64,000 bases of DNA from Lachnospiraceae bacterium. GTDB taxonomy: Bacteria; Bacillota; Clostridia; Lachnospirales; Anaerotignaceae. How positions within the stretch are numbered: position 1 is the first letter of the stretch; each line of letters starts with the position of its first letter. Made by a program: the position numbers and the translations under genes. The stretch lies in contig CAJTKM010000010.1 of NCBI GenBank assembly GCA_910576545.1, positions 1 to 64,000 of the forward strand, in the 5' to 3' direction. Below are positions 50,401-58,421 of the stretch, piece after piece. Below the pieces are notes generated by a model. The model was not told where the DNA came from. It searched no databases and saw nothing but the letters and a program-made list of their open reading frames with translations.

Positions 50401-53045
50401 GCCGCAGTTGAATCGCTGTCCTGAATGCCCACCATATAAGCGTTTTCACCCGGCGCAAGGTATTTCCTTGTCACGGGATTTTTCGGCAGGCTCATGCCCT
50501 GTGCCGCACGGATTTCCGTAATGACGTACCAGCCGGGGTCAACGTCCTTCAAAATAATCTGCCCGTTTGCGTCCGTTTTGTATGTCCCCAACGTAATAAC
50601 ACCGCCGTTCTCTGTTTCCCTCTGGATTTTGAAAACGGTATTGGGAACAGGCTTCTCCGTCAGCACGTTTGTTTTCGTAATGACAAGCGTCGGTTTTTTC
50701 GTATTCTCATAGATAAGCGTTTTGGTTTTTCCGGCTTCAAGTTCAATCTCCTTGTGCTGAGTATCCAAAATATAACCTGTCGGTGCAGTGATTTCCTCAA
50801 TGGTGTAAATCCCTTCCGTCAGGTTTTTGATTACGATTTTGCCACTTTCGTCTGTCAGATACTCGCTGACAGTGTTATCCTCTGTGTGGATTACCTTAAA
50901 CTTCGCGCCCGCAAGCGGTTTTTTCGTCTGGCTGTCTATCTTCTGGATTTCCAGCACAGGATTTTTCGTGTCACTGAAAACAAGTGTTTTCGTTTTGCCC
51001 CATTCCAGCGCAATATCCTTATGGCTGTCAGGGTCGATGCGGTAGCCCTCCGGTGCTTCGATTTCCTCCACGGTGTAAACAGCTTCGTCTAGGTCACGAA
51101 TTAAAATCGTTCCGGTTTCGTCCGTTACATACTCGCTAACCGTCTTGTCCTCGGTTTTCATTACCTTGAATTTCGCACCTGCCAACGCTTCGCCCGTCTG
51201 AGCGTCAATTTTCATGATTTGCAGGGAAGGGCGGAGCCTGTTGTCAAACTTGATTTCTACACACTTATTCGGCTCCAGGTAAACGTCTTTGCTTTCTGTC
51301 GCAATCAGGTAGCCTTTCGGTGGTGCCAGTTCGGTAATGGTGTACCACCCTTCGTCAAGTCCTTCCAGCTTAATCTGTCCGGATTTGTCTGTCATACCTT
51401 CATACACAATGCTGCCGCCTTTTTTCGCAACGGAAAACTCTGCATTTTCCAACGGCAGGCCGGTATCCTCGTCATACTTTTTAATCAGCAGACCGGGCTT
51501 TGCCCTGTTGGGAATACTGATTGTTGCCTTTTTCCCCGGCTCTAACTTGATGCTGTGCGGGGTCTTGTCCAGAATATAACCGTCCGGCGCGGTGATTTCC
51601 GTTACTGTGTATGTGCCGCTTTTCAAGCCTGTAAGGACAGCTTTCCCGGACGCATTTGTGTAAACGTCAAAGGAATCATGTCCGCCGTCATAGGCAACGC
51701 GCAATGTTGCGCCTGCAAGGGCTTCGCCTGTATCCTGATCGACTTTTGTGATTTCCAGTTCCGCCATTTCTTCATTGGCAAATGTAATCACGATCGGTTT
51801 TGCGTCTGTAATTTCAATGTCCTTGTGATTGTTTTCGTCTAAAACGTAACCTTCGGGCGGTACTTCCTCCGTAACGGATACTGTGCCGGAAACGTTTTTA
51901 ATCGTCACCTGACCGCTGCTGTCCGTCACATAATGCCCGATTGTCGTTGCGTCCACTTCGACTTTGAATACGGCTCCCGCAAGCCCTTTCTGCGTACCTT
52001 TGTCCACCTTCAAAATCTGTAAATCGGTGCTGGGCGTCGGCGTATTGGGCGTATCAGGAGTATCGGGATCAGTTGGCGTATCCGGTTTCTCTGGCGTTGT
52101 TCCGGGTTCGCCGTACAACAAATCAACCCATGAATCTCCGTTGTAGGAGGGCAGCGGCGCAACATAATAATCCTGCTTGTTGGCGTGCGACTTGCCGAAC
52201 AGCACAGCCTTGTTTTCCAGTTTCCCCTTTACAAGCACGCGGAACGAACCGCCATCTCCGGCAGATTCAACAGGAATCAACACCTTGAATGTCTTTTCCG
52301 ATCCATCGAAGGTATCTTTCTCATTATTGTTTACGTCCGTAACCTTCGCCCCTGCCGGGACGTCCCCGTCAATCACAACACGGTAGTTTCTGATATCCAC
52401 GTTGCAGTCCAGCGTGTATTCCTGCGATAAGTAATTACTGTCCTTGCTGTCGGGCTCGGCTTTCGGGCTTTTGGGGTTCATCGCAAGCCATGTCTTATAA
52501 ACATACTGGTTTGCGCGTCCCTTTGCAACAAGATCCTTCATTGCCTTTTCTACGTTGGCGTTCTGGCTGCCGTTGGCTTTCCAGTCATTCAGGTTGCTGT
52601 AATTGTCATGCACCACAGCCCAGACTGCCATTTTCGTTGCATAATATGCTTCGTATTCTGTGTTGACACCCAGTTCCTGCGGCGTTTTATACGGATAGCC
52701 GTTCGTGATAACGCCCCAGACCGCAGGATCGGTGTCCTTCTGGTCTGCGTCCACGTCATAGCTTTTCCCCGCAAGGTTTTCCACGCCCGGTCTATTGGGA
52801 TTTGCACAATAGGCGGGATATTCTTTCCCGTCCTCCGCTTTGTAAACAATAATGGTTGCCGCAAAGTTATGCGGGTCAACAACGCCTTTCCATGTCAAAA
52901 GCTGCGCGCCCTGGCTGCCCTTCGTATACAGATTGACTTTGTTTAAGGCGGTGTCTAATGACGTCCCTGCGAACGCCTGCACGCCTGTTGACAGCATGAA
53001 TACTGCTGCCATTAACATAGATAAAAACTTTTTCCATCTTGACAT
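47460..53045 (-). CDS. Giant Cna-B repeat surface adhesin (SpaA-like)
   Basis: 1861 residues. Signal peptide (about 1-27), then a thioester/TQXA-like domain with Cys80 in PAYCANPNRPG; the matching Gln motif TQxAxW reads TKMAVW (137-142). A Pro/Thr/Asp linker leads to 14 Cna-B (SpaA isopeptide) repeats, each starting like LQIMKIDAQTGEALAGAKF and carrying a conserved E near YTVEEI. A beta-sandwich end domain (LDLTVQKKGPNSASPGQTI) follows, and the protein stops at VKLPKTGY. LPKTG is a sortase motif, but there is no membrane segment or positive tail after it. ATG 53045 follows AAGGAG. Beside it lie CHAP, sortase and anchor genes. Confidence 0.9.
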   Translation of the reverse strand: MSRWKKFLSMLMAAVFMLSTGVQAFAGTSLDTALNKVNLYTKGSQGAQLLTWKGVVDPHNFAATIIVYKAEDGKEYPAYCANPNRPGVENLAGKSYDVDADQKDTDPAVWGVITNGYPYKTPQELGVNTEYEAYYATKMAVWAVVHDNYSNLNDWKANGSQNANVEKAMKDLVAKGRANQYVYKTWLAMNPKSPKAEPDSKDSNYLSQEYTLDCNVDIRNYRVVIDGDVPAGAKVTDVNNNEKDTFDGSEKTFKVLIPVESAGDGGSFRVLVKGKLENKAVLFGKSHANKQDYYVAPLPSYNGDSWVDLLYGEPGTTPEKPDTPTDPDTPDTPNTPTPSTDLQILKVDKGTQKGLAGAVFKVEVDATTIGHYVTDSSGQVTIKNVSGTVSVTEEVPPEGYVLDENNHKDIEITDAKPIVITFANEEMAELEITKVDQDTGEALAGATLRVAYDGGHDSFDVYTNASGKAVLTGLKSGTYTVTEITAPDGYILDKTPHSIKLEPGKKATISIPNRAKPGLLIKKYDEDTGLPLENAEFSVAKKGGSIVYEGMTDKSGQIKLEGLDEGWYTITELAPPKGYLIATESKDVYLEPNKCVEIKFDNRLRPSLQIMKIDAQTGEALAGAKFKVMKTEDKTVSEYVTDETGTILIRDLDEAVYTVEEIEAPEGYRIDPDSHKDIALEWGKTKTLVFSDTKNPVLEIQKIDSQTKKPLAGAKFKVIHTEDNTVSEYLTDESGKIVIKNLTEGIYTIEEITAPTGYILDTQHKEIELEAGKTKTLIYENTKKPTLVITKTNVLTEKPVPNTVFKIQRETENGGVITLGTYKTDANGQIILKDVDPGWYVITEIRAAQGMSLPKNPVTRKYLAPGENAYMVGIQDSDSTAAESNGSGSNANQGTTGGGTANDAVSNGTVTKPAGNEIKVTYGGDYGIGEEIPNYPLNSIVIKKTDANTSELLAGAAFEVRKVSEDISGNSGTIIGRYTTDKSGIIVITGLEAGAYIIEEVNPPTNYLLSENSQQQAWLKADGTSVVEVVFANYPYGSILITKVDAETNKPLAGARFKVTTGDGTAAGNSNGEFTTNTNGEILVPNLKPGSYVVTELEAPAGYVRDTIPQTIEVGTDGGTYKVSFKNQPIGSLVILKKDADSREPLAGAQFKVTTSKGEVVGNSNGLFTTDSNGSITIAGLEKGSYIIEETKAPDGYVLEEQSRTIAIDYGRTYTEEFINRKMTSLVIKKVDDVTGAPLVGAKFFVEKQNGEHVGEYTTDKTGTILIPKLDPDWYVIRETAAPEGYILDETPKTVEVKTNVPTTVTFSNKPLSGIKIIKTDSETGAPLANVVFSISKLNGEKIGNFKTDKDGMVYISNLADGYYTVTETEGLEGYHWDKEPKTVEVKSGKQTILEVENQPYSGLVIEKRNSRTDEPISGVEFLVTKLNGEQIGYYKTDSSGLIVIEGLENGKYLVKETKAAGGYIQDNEAKEVEIRDGRRTTLKVTNDPASSVLIRKIDSVTKQGIAGVKFLLYNSDNEPIGQFESDDQGYIWIRKELPEGRYKLREIEPAAGYLSDNSEKTFYVQKGRTTEITWENTKEAGQIVITKRSSEFNELTGLPAGSPLSGAVFEIYNTTGNLVDKIVSDNRGIAGSKGLPVGVYVIKEVSAPRYYALNTRELMAEIRHSGDIVRFEVLNGSISLDLTVQKKGPNSASPGQTIKYDIYEVANGSSGVLENFYIHDRIPTDATRALKVVTGTYSERMYYKITYKTNYRDYRTLAENLLTKNSYEYSLHPNALGLANGEYVTDIRLEFPKASPGFKMLENMSVYCQVMPSIPKDYRIINRADVGGRYGNEWESANTSWNTVVWAAPTPTVKLPKTGY

Positions 53046-53274
53046 TCTATCCACTCCTTTTTTACATATAAAAAAGGCTCTGCTTCTGCAAAGCCTAAAA
53101 CCTTGGGGCTCTGTCCCAATACCCCGCAAGGGACTTCGTCCCTTGACCTGCCTGCCGCTGCAGCAGCAGGCTAAAAGCCTGCTACATATGCAGCGGAAAT
53201 CAGGGTTTGGGGCATGATGCCCCAGCGGAGGTTTGGAGGCAGAGCCTCCATGATTTTTGTTTTTACACTATCTT
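53046..53274. repeat. Modular hairpin repeat, copy 8
   Basis: Begins CTTGGGGCTCTGTCCCAA, then CAAGGGACTTCGTCCCTTG, a CAGCAGCAGGCT/AGCCTGCT pair, CTGGGGCATGATGCCCCAG (partly) and TTTGGAGGCAGAGCCTCCA. It lies directly upstream of the adhesin start. Confidence 0.88.
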
Positions 53275-54141
53275 TCATTTCGGGAGGATATATCCGACCA
53301 ACTCTATGCCGTATGGCTTCAGGAATTTTTCGTAGCTGACCGCTTTTACAGACCCGTCATAACCGGGCGTATAAGCGTTCTTTTCCGGATCGCCCGCCCC
53401 GTTTGCATCCGTGTAGTACACAGTCACTGGATTTCCGTATTTATCACGTTCCACATACTCCACGAAGCTGACGTGACCCGGCCATCCCTTGAATTCCGCC
53501 GATGCTTCATATACCGCGATTGCCTGTTCCGGCACATCGGACAGGTCTGTTATAACTTCAACCGCAGGGTTGTTTTTGGACTCGTCCGCCCAAATGCCTG
53601 CCCTGCCCATATATGGCAGTTCTATGCCGTAAACCTCCCGAACCCTTCCCCGGACGTACCATGTGCATTGCCCGACTGAAAAACTGTCGTACTGCTTTGT
53701 CAGTTTTATTTCTCCGTCCTCGTCCACATGGTGGATATCCGCCAGCACTGTCCCGACTTCCGGTGCCTCTGTCAGCGGCGGGACTGGCTGGAGCTGCGGT
53801 TCTGTCAGCTGTGGCAGCGTTTCTTTTTCCGGCTGTGCCGTATAAACCACCTCTGCCTGTGCCATAAAATCTACACCTTGTTCCGCTTGTGCCTGTGCCT
53901 GCTCTGCTTTTCGCCAGTAGTTCGGGCTGTCCGGCTTCATGTAGTCGGGTGTTTTCGCCGGATCGAAAATCAGCGTTATGACTTTATTCCCGTTTTCATC
54001 GTAGGAGATAACCGTTTCGGTATCCCCGATGTAGATGTGCTGCGCGAATGCCGGGACAGTCATCATCATGCCTGCCGCCACCGCTATTGGGATCAGAAGC
54101 CTTTTTTTCATTGACGTTTTACCTGCTGTTTTCTTTTTCAT
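53275..54141 (-). CDS. CHAP-domain secreted peptidoglycan hydrolase
   Basis: 288 residues. Signal peptide (about 1-33; PIAVAAGMMMTVPAFA), a Gln/Pro/Glu-rich spacer (about 80-130), and a C-terminal CHAP domain with the catalytic Cys in SVGQCTWYVRGR and the His in WPGHVSFVEYV. Probably clears the wall for transfer or for display of the adhesin. RBS GGAGGCGG precedes ATG 54141. Confidence 0.85.
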   Translation of the reverse strand: MKKKTAGKTSMKKRLLIPIAVAAGMMMTVPAFAQHIYIGDTETVISYDENGNKVITLIFDPAKTPDYMKPDSPNYWRKAEQAQAQAEQGVDFMAQAEVVYTAQPEKETLPQLTEPQLQPVPPLTEAPEVGTVLADIHHVDEDGEIKLTKQYDSFSVGQCTWYVRGRVREVYGIELPYMGRAGIWADESKNNPAVEVITDLSDVPEQAIAVYEASAEFKGWPGHVSFVEYVERDKYGNPVTVYYTDANGAGDPEKNAYTPGYDGSVKAVSYEKFLKPYGIELVGYILPK

Positions 54142-54251
54142 GATACCGCCTCCCGTTTGGTTTTCCTCCTATACCATTTCTATCACCACCATCTCATAAA
54201 TCCGTTCACAGTTCAAGTAAAATTTATAAAAACCTTGAAAAAATCAGGTTT

Positions 54252-55163
54252 TTATCGTTTTTCTACGGCCTGCACGCAGAGCCTCTGTGTGCCGACGTTT
54301 TCCACGCAGGTGATCAGCGTCAGGCGGTTGTCAGAGGTATACTGCAGCTTCGACCAGTCGGTATCAGAAATTTTTGAAACCGAATCCACCACATATGTTC
54401 TTGTCCCAAGTTTTGTGGTATAGGACATCTCGTCGCCGGGCTTCAGTTTTTTCAGTTTTCCGAAATAATCGCTTGTCCCGCGGTTGTGGCCAACGAGGCC
54501 GATGTTGCCGTTCCAGCAGGAGGTGGAGGCAATATGCCCGATGCCCTTTTTCATTGCCGCGAACGTATCCCCGTCATATGCCGTAACATTGAGGCTGATG
54601 GAAGGGATTTTCAGCGTGCCGATGCTCCCGTCCTCCTGCCGCACCTGTTCGATGGTCGTCAACGGATACTGCGGCGTTTCCCCGTCAAAATCCGTATAAG
54701 TGTATTCCGGGATTTTGCTGGATGTATTGCCGGAACCGCCTATGCCAGAGCTGCCTGTGCTGGAACTGCTGCCCTGCGAATTTCCGCCGGTCAGACTTCC
54801 CACCGAGCCGCCGTCCATAGGGCTGCCGGAAATCAGACCGGAAGGGCTTTGCGTATATGTGTTGACCGGCGCGTAACGCGGTGCATAGGTTGTCGCATTT
54901 GCCTGCGGGCTGTTCGGCGTAATGATGTTGCTGCCGTACTGCGAATCATACGCCATCTGGGGCGTAATGTCGAAAATATCCCTTAAATAGTCGGGGATTT
55001 CGCCGTTATAGTTCAAGTGCGGTTCCCCCACGATGACAAACTCGTCTTTGCTCTCCGTCTTATAGCTGTAACTCAAATCCATGTCCAGCGCATATGCCGG
55101 AACACAGCTAAAGACAGTGCAGATCGACGTCAATAGTGCGATCATTTTCCGTTTATTCCTCAT
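54252..55163 (-). CDS. Sortase (class B/D-like)
   Basis: 303 residues. A signal-type N-terminus (about 1-25), a Gly/Ser-rich linker (about 105-148, GGNSQGSSSSTGSSGIGGSG) and the sortase domain with catalytic His226 in VGHNRGTSDYF, Cys286 in LITCVENV and Arg294 in GTQRLCV. A transpeptidase acting outside the membrane. The most likely substrates are the adhesin (LPKTG) and the anchor protein encoded alongside. Overlaps the anchor-protein gene by 11 bases. Confidence 0.85.
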   Translation of the reverse strand: MRNKRKMIALLTSICTVFSCVPAYALDMDLSYSYKTESKDEFVIVGEPHLNYNGEIPDYLRDIFDITPQMAYDSQYGSNIITPNSPQANATTYAPRYAPVNTYTQSPSGLISGSPMDGGSVGSLTGGNSQGSSSSTGSSGIGGSGNTSSKIPEYTYTDFDGETPQYPLTTIEQVRQEDGSIGTLKIPSISLNVTAYDGDTFAAMKKGIGHIASTSCWNGNIGLVGHNRGTSDYFGKLKKLKPGDEMSYTTKLGTRTYVVDSVSKISDTDWSKLQYTSDNRLTLITCVENVGTQRLCVQAVEKR

Positions 55164-56382
55164 TCAAAACACCTCCCAGATCCAGGTCGAATTGGTATTC
55201 GCCGTTCCTCTCGTTCACCCTGTGCTTGACTGTCACGTCCTGCCAGGTCACGCTGATGTTCCTGCCGAACAGTGCCTTTGTCGTTTTCTTATCCAGTATC
55301 AGCCGGAAACCGCTGCTCTGGATCATGTCCTCGAACTCGTTCAGGTCAATCACAGGTTCCTTCGGGTTAACCACCTGATGCCCCAGCCGGACGTACTCCC
55401 TGTCGATCAGGTTATAAACGTCAGTGCCGTTGCGGTTGCGCAGGAACAGAACCAGGGCGAAAACGCCGCCGCCAAGCAGTAAAATCCCAGCGATTCCGGA
55501 TACGATTTTCAATGGCAGGGGCAGTCCGGAGTCCAGCGGCCTGCCCGCATAGGTCAGCGTATAAACCATCGTGTCAGCCGTGGTTTTCGTTACAGTTCCG
55601 GTGTACCTTGCCGTTGAAACGTAACCTGTCGGCACCTGTTTGCTCATGGTTTTCGCGTAAGTGGCGACCGCTTTGTATTCCGTTGGGACAAGGCTGTCCC
55701 CCGACAATCCCGTCCCCATGACCGTCCAGCTTACGTCTGTCAGCGGCAGCGTGCAGCCGTCCTTTGTCGCGCTCTGCGCCACATAGGACGGGTCGGCATA
55801 CATCAAGCCGGGATATTCCTTTGTGGTCGAAACCGTATAGTGCTTTGTGGTGTACCCTGCCACTTCCGTTACGATGCTGCCTGTATCCAGCGTCAGGGTT
55901 CCCTTATAACCGTCCTTGTCATAGGTTTTTGTTGACGGGAACTGGCGGATTACGTCCTCCAGCTTTCCGGACTGCCCTTCGGCTTTCGCATCTTCTGTAA
56001 CTTCCTTCGTATCCGCGCTTTCATTCATCTGCCTGTCGGTGGTCAGGTGCCGGAACAGGAAACCGTCCTGCTCAAAGTCCTCGTCCACCAGCTTTTCCGG
56101 CGCGATATCATCGGCCGTTTCAAACACCTTTATGATGTATTCCGTCCCGTCAATGTTCCTGCGTTCCACCGCGACAGGGGCGGGCAGGGGTCTTTCCGGC
56201 TCCTGCCCGTACAGGACGCTGCCGTTCTGTTTTGCCTTCTCCTGTTCCAGCAGCAGCAGTTCCCTGCCGTCCGGCTCTGCCGATTCCTGTACAGGGAGCA
56301 GCGGCGGCGCCGGCGCCGCCATCGCTGCGGAGGGCAGGAGCAAAGTGCATGACATAACCGCTATTATCATCGTTTTTTTCAT
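55153..56382 (-). CDS. Membrane-anchored surface protein of the adhesin cluster
   Basis: 409 residues from ATG 56382 (AGGAGG before it). Signal peptide (MIIAVMSCTLLLPSAAMA), a large extracellular part with GYKGTLTLDTGSIVTEVAGY and several YTVSTT-like strands, a membrane helix (about 317-337, IVSGIAGILLLGGGVFALVL) and a cytoplasmic tail of about 75 residues (NVYNLIDREYVRLGHQ-like). Similar proteins accompany Cna-B adhesins and sortases in ICEs. Function unknown; an accessory for display or adhesin maturation is likely. Confidence 0.7.
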   Translation of the reverse strand: MKKTMIIAVMSCTLLLPSAAMAAPAPPLLPVQESAEPDGRELLLLEQEKAKQNGSVLYGQEPERPLPAPVAVERRNIDGTEYIIKVFETADDIAPEKLVDEDFEQDGFLFRHLTTDRQMNESADTKEVTEDAKAEGQSGKLEDVIRQFPSTKTYDKDGYKGTLTLDTGSIVTEVAGYTTKHYTVSTTKEYPGLMYADPSYVAQSATKDGCTLPLTDVSWTVMGTGLSGDSLVPTEYKAVATYAKTMSKQVPTGYVSTARYTGTVTKTTADTMVYTLTYAGRPLDSGLPLPLKIVSGIAGILLLGGGVFALVLFLRNRNGTDVYNLIDREYVRLGHQVVNPKEPVIDLNEFEDMIQSSGFRLILDKKTTKALFGRNISVTWQDVTVKHRVNERNGEYQFDLDLGGVLNEE

Positions 56383-56398
56383 TCCAGTCACCTCCTTT

Positions 56399-56719
56399 TC
56401 AGAACATAAAACTGAAGATTTCGTCCATGATTTCGTCCATAATGTCATCCGTGGATTCCCTTTCATCGAGCAGCTTCTTCACCCGTTTTTTCAGGGCTTC
56501 ACGTTCTGCTGCTGCAGTTTCGGTTTCCTGCCGGAGTTTTTCCTGCAATAACCTCACAGGGTCGTCTGCGCTGACTTCGGCTTTATTCAGCAGGATTACG
56601 CCGCCGCGTTCTGTAATCTGGAGGACGTCGTTCCCGCCGATTCCCGCCGCCTCGCGTACTGCTGCCGGAAGCGTGAGCCTGCCGCGCCCGTCCAGCATTT
56701 TATAACATTTCATTTCCAT
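56399..56719 (-). CDS. AbrB/SpoVT-like regulator
   Basis: 106 residues. N-terminal swapped-hairpin domain (KMLDGRGRLTLPAAVREAAG, then NDVLQITERGGVILLNK) as in AbrB/MazE/SpoVT, followed by a coiled coil (EKLRQETETAAAEREALKKR). DNA-binding transition-state-type regulator. Ends SFMF, unlike the shared tail. ATG 56719 has AGGAGG 7 bases upstream. It precedes the surface operon. Confidence 0.82.
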   Translation of the reverse strand: MEMKCYKMLDGRGRLTLPAAVREAAGIGGNDVLQITERGGVILLNKAEVSADDPVRLLQEKLRQETETAAAEREALKKRVKKLLDERESTDDIMDEIMDEIFSFMF

Positions 56720-56899
56720 TCTCATTCCTCCTTTTCAAAACCATTTAAGACCTTGGGCGCTGCCCAAACCCGCCAGCTTTCTTTCGGAGAAAGCTGGGCA
56801 AAGAACTTTATATCCACCCGCACTTTGTGCGGGTGAAAAAGGGTCAAGGGACGATGTCCCTTGCTGGGGTTTGGGGACAGCGTTCCCAAGGTTTTTCTT
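56720..56899. repeat. Modular hairpin repeat, copy 9
   Basis: Begins CTTGGGCGCTGCCCAA, then CAGCTTTCTTTCGGAGAAAGCTG, CACCCGCACTTTGTGCGGGTG, CAAGGGACGATGTCCCTTG and TTTGGGGACAGCGTTCCCAA. Lies upstream of the AbrB-like gene. Confidence 0.88.
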
Positions 56900-57865
56900 T
56901 TACATTGTCAGTTCCATTTGTTTCGGCTGCTTTTTCCGCCGCTCGTGCGGATCGTAGTTCGTCACGATCAGTTCCTTGAACTGGTTTCCGGGGCTGTATC
57001 TCTGTGAGATGCTGTTCAGCCGTTCAAAACTCTCGATATAGAACCCGTCATATAACTTCCTCACAAAATCACAGTCGTTGTACGACAGCATGAACATCCC
57101 TTCGATGCCCCTTAACGTGTTGCACAGCCGGTAGTGATCCTCTTTGCCAAATTTTGCATCATAATGCTTCTCCGTCCCGAAATAGGGCGGGTCTAGGTAC
57201 AAAAACGTTCCTTTCCGGTCATACTGCTCGATCAGTTTGAAATACTCCTTGTTTTCAATGATTACGCCCCTGCCCACCGCACCGCCGGCCTTCTGCACTG
57301 CCTTTGCGTCCTTCAAGCCGTTCTCGTTCAGCCGCCTGTTTGCCTGCCAGACCGTCCGGCACGCCTGCATTAAGTTTACCGGCTGTGCATTGAAACTGGT
57401 TGTGCCGCTGGCGTAGCTGTACCGTATCAGCTTGTAGAAATTTACTGCCCTCCGGACGTCGCCAAGGGCAGCTTTTTCCTCCATCATCTCGCAGTATTCC
57501 GTATATGCCAGCGGCGCGAGTTCGCGTTCCGCCAATGCCAGTTCTTCTTCCATATATGGAACGGAAAAATCCCCGCCCCGGCACATCGCCAGCAGGAGTT
57601 CAAACTCCTGCCGCCCGTTCAGCGGCAGGAAGCCGAGTTCCTTCAGGAACGCCAGCGGCTGTTCCTTCACAACATGGAACAGGTTTGTCAGGTTCCCGTT
57701 GATGTCGTTATATACCTCGAACGGCTCCGGCGGCTTGGCGAACAGTATCCATGCCGCGCCGCCGAATACCTCGACATACCGCTCATACCAGACAGGGAAA
57801 CGTTCCAGTATGATTTCCCGCATCTGCCGTTTCCCGCCGATCCATGAAATAAAACTATCCATCAT
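56900..57865 (-). CDS. DNA N6-adenine methyltransferase (Dam, D12 class)
   Basis: 321 residues. The SAM-binding motif is near the N-terminus (FISWIGGKRQMREII, then VEVFGGAAWILFAKP) and the catalytic DPPYFG in LYLDPPYFGTEKHYDAK. Orphan: no restriction gene lies nearby, so it likely protects the element or marks DNA. Ends KQPKQMELTM, one of the shared tails. Confidence 0.9.
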   Translation of the reverse strand: MMDSFISWIGGKRQMREIILERFPVWYERYVEVFGGAAWILFAKPPEPFEVYNDINGNLTNLFHVVKEQPLAFLKELGFLPLNGRQEFELLLAMCRGGDFSVPYMEEELALAERELAPLAYTEYCEMMEEKAALGDVRRAVNFYKLIRYSYASGTTSFNAQPVNLMQACRTVWQANRRLNENGLKDAKAVQKAGGAVGRGVIIENKEYFKLIEQYDRKGTFLYLDPPYFGTEKHYDAKFGKEDHYRLCNTLRGIEGMFMLSYNDCDFVRKLYDGFYIESFERLNSISQRYSPGNQFKELIVTNYDPHERRKKQPKQMELTM

Positions 57866-57927
57866 TATGTATCACCGTCCAATCCTATGGGCCTCTCATT
57901 CCGGTTCCTCCTTTTTCTCTTTTTTTT

Positions 57928-57975
57928 CTACAATGTCATGCCGTGGTCAAATCCCTGTGCTTCATATTCTCTCAT
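57928..57975 (-). CDS. 15-residue peptide consisting of the tail motif
   Basis: ATG 57975 overlaps the stop of the preceding gene (ATGA), has GGAGGTG 8 bases upstream, and encodes MREYEAQGFDHGMTL. That is almost only the C-terminal tail type seen on many ICE proteins (compare NGMDFTL). The arrangement suggests real, coupled translation of a tiny product, though a 15-codon frame could be chance. Confidence 0.4.
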   Translation of the reverse strand: MREYEAQGFDHGMTL

Positions 57976-58322
57976 GTAGCCTGCACCTCCATTTTTGCAC
58001 TGTATATCGCGGCTTTCAGGCTGTTCGGCGGCTCCTGTTCCAGCCGCCTGCAGTATTCCAGTTTCTCCCGTTCCATCATGCCGTCCAGTTTTCTGGCAAA
58101 TGTATTCAGTTCAAAAATATCCACGCGGTAGAGGTCGACGCTCCGCAGGAACCTGTCTGCCGCCGCAACGCCGGTTTCCGCATTGGAAATCAGGCAGTCA
58201 TCAAGGCTTTTTGCCTTTGTTTCCCACAGCTTCTGCCAGAGGTCGTTTTTTTCAGCCGGGAGCCTGACATTCACTTTTCCCTGCCTTGCCGCCCTGTCCA
58301 TTACGCATATGCTTACATTCAT
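57972..58322 (-). CDS. ArdA-like small protein
   Basis: 116 residues from ATG 58322 (GGAGG before it). MNVSICVMDRAARQGKVNVR and DNDLWQKLWE-like helices, then RSVDLYRVDIFELNTFARKL and YCRRLEQEPPNSLKAAIY. The last part resembles sequences in ArdA-type antirestriction and large polyvalent ICE proteins. DNA-mimic or antirestriction function is a suggestion only. Gene order (methyltransferases on both sides) supports a defence-evasion block. Confidence 0.55.
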   Translation of the reverse strand: MNVSICVMDRAARQGKVNVRLPAEKNDLWQKLWETKAKSLDDCLISNAETGVAAADRFLRSVDLYRVDIFELNTFARKLDGMMEREKLEYCRRLEQEPPNSLKAAIYSAKMEVQAT

Positions 58323-58421
58323 CGTGTTTCCCTCCTTAATATATAGTAAAAAAGCCGGATGCCTTTTCAGGAACCCGGTTTCTGCCAACAAAAAAACAGG
58401 CTTTCGCCTGCATCTTGCGTC

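Noticed and set aside
47460-53045. CRISPR or satellite array suggested by the regular repeats
   Set aside because: The repeats are about 250-280 bp, divergent and in frame as Cna-B domains; no short repeat/spacer pattern and no cas genes.
12802-56899. Hairpin repeats as simple terminators
   Set aside because: They carry several stems in a row with closing outer arms and mostly lack T-runs; only the stem at 42998-43019 is a proper terminator.
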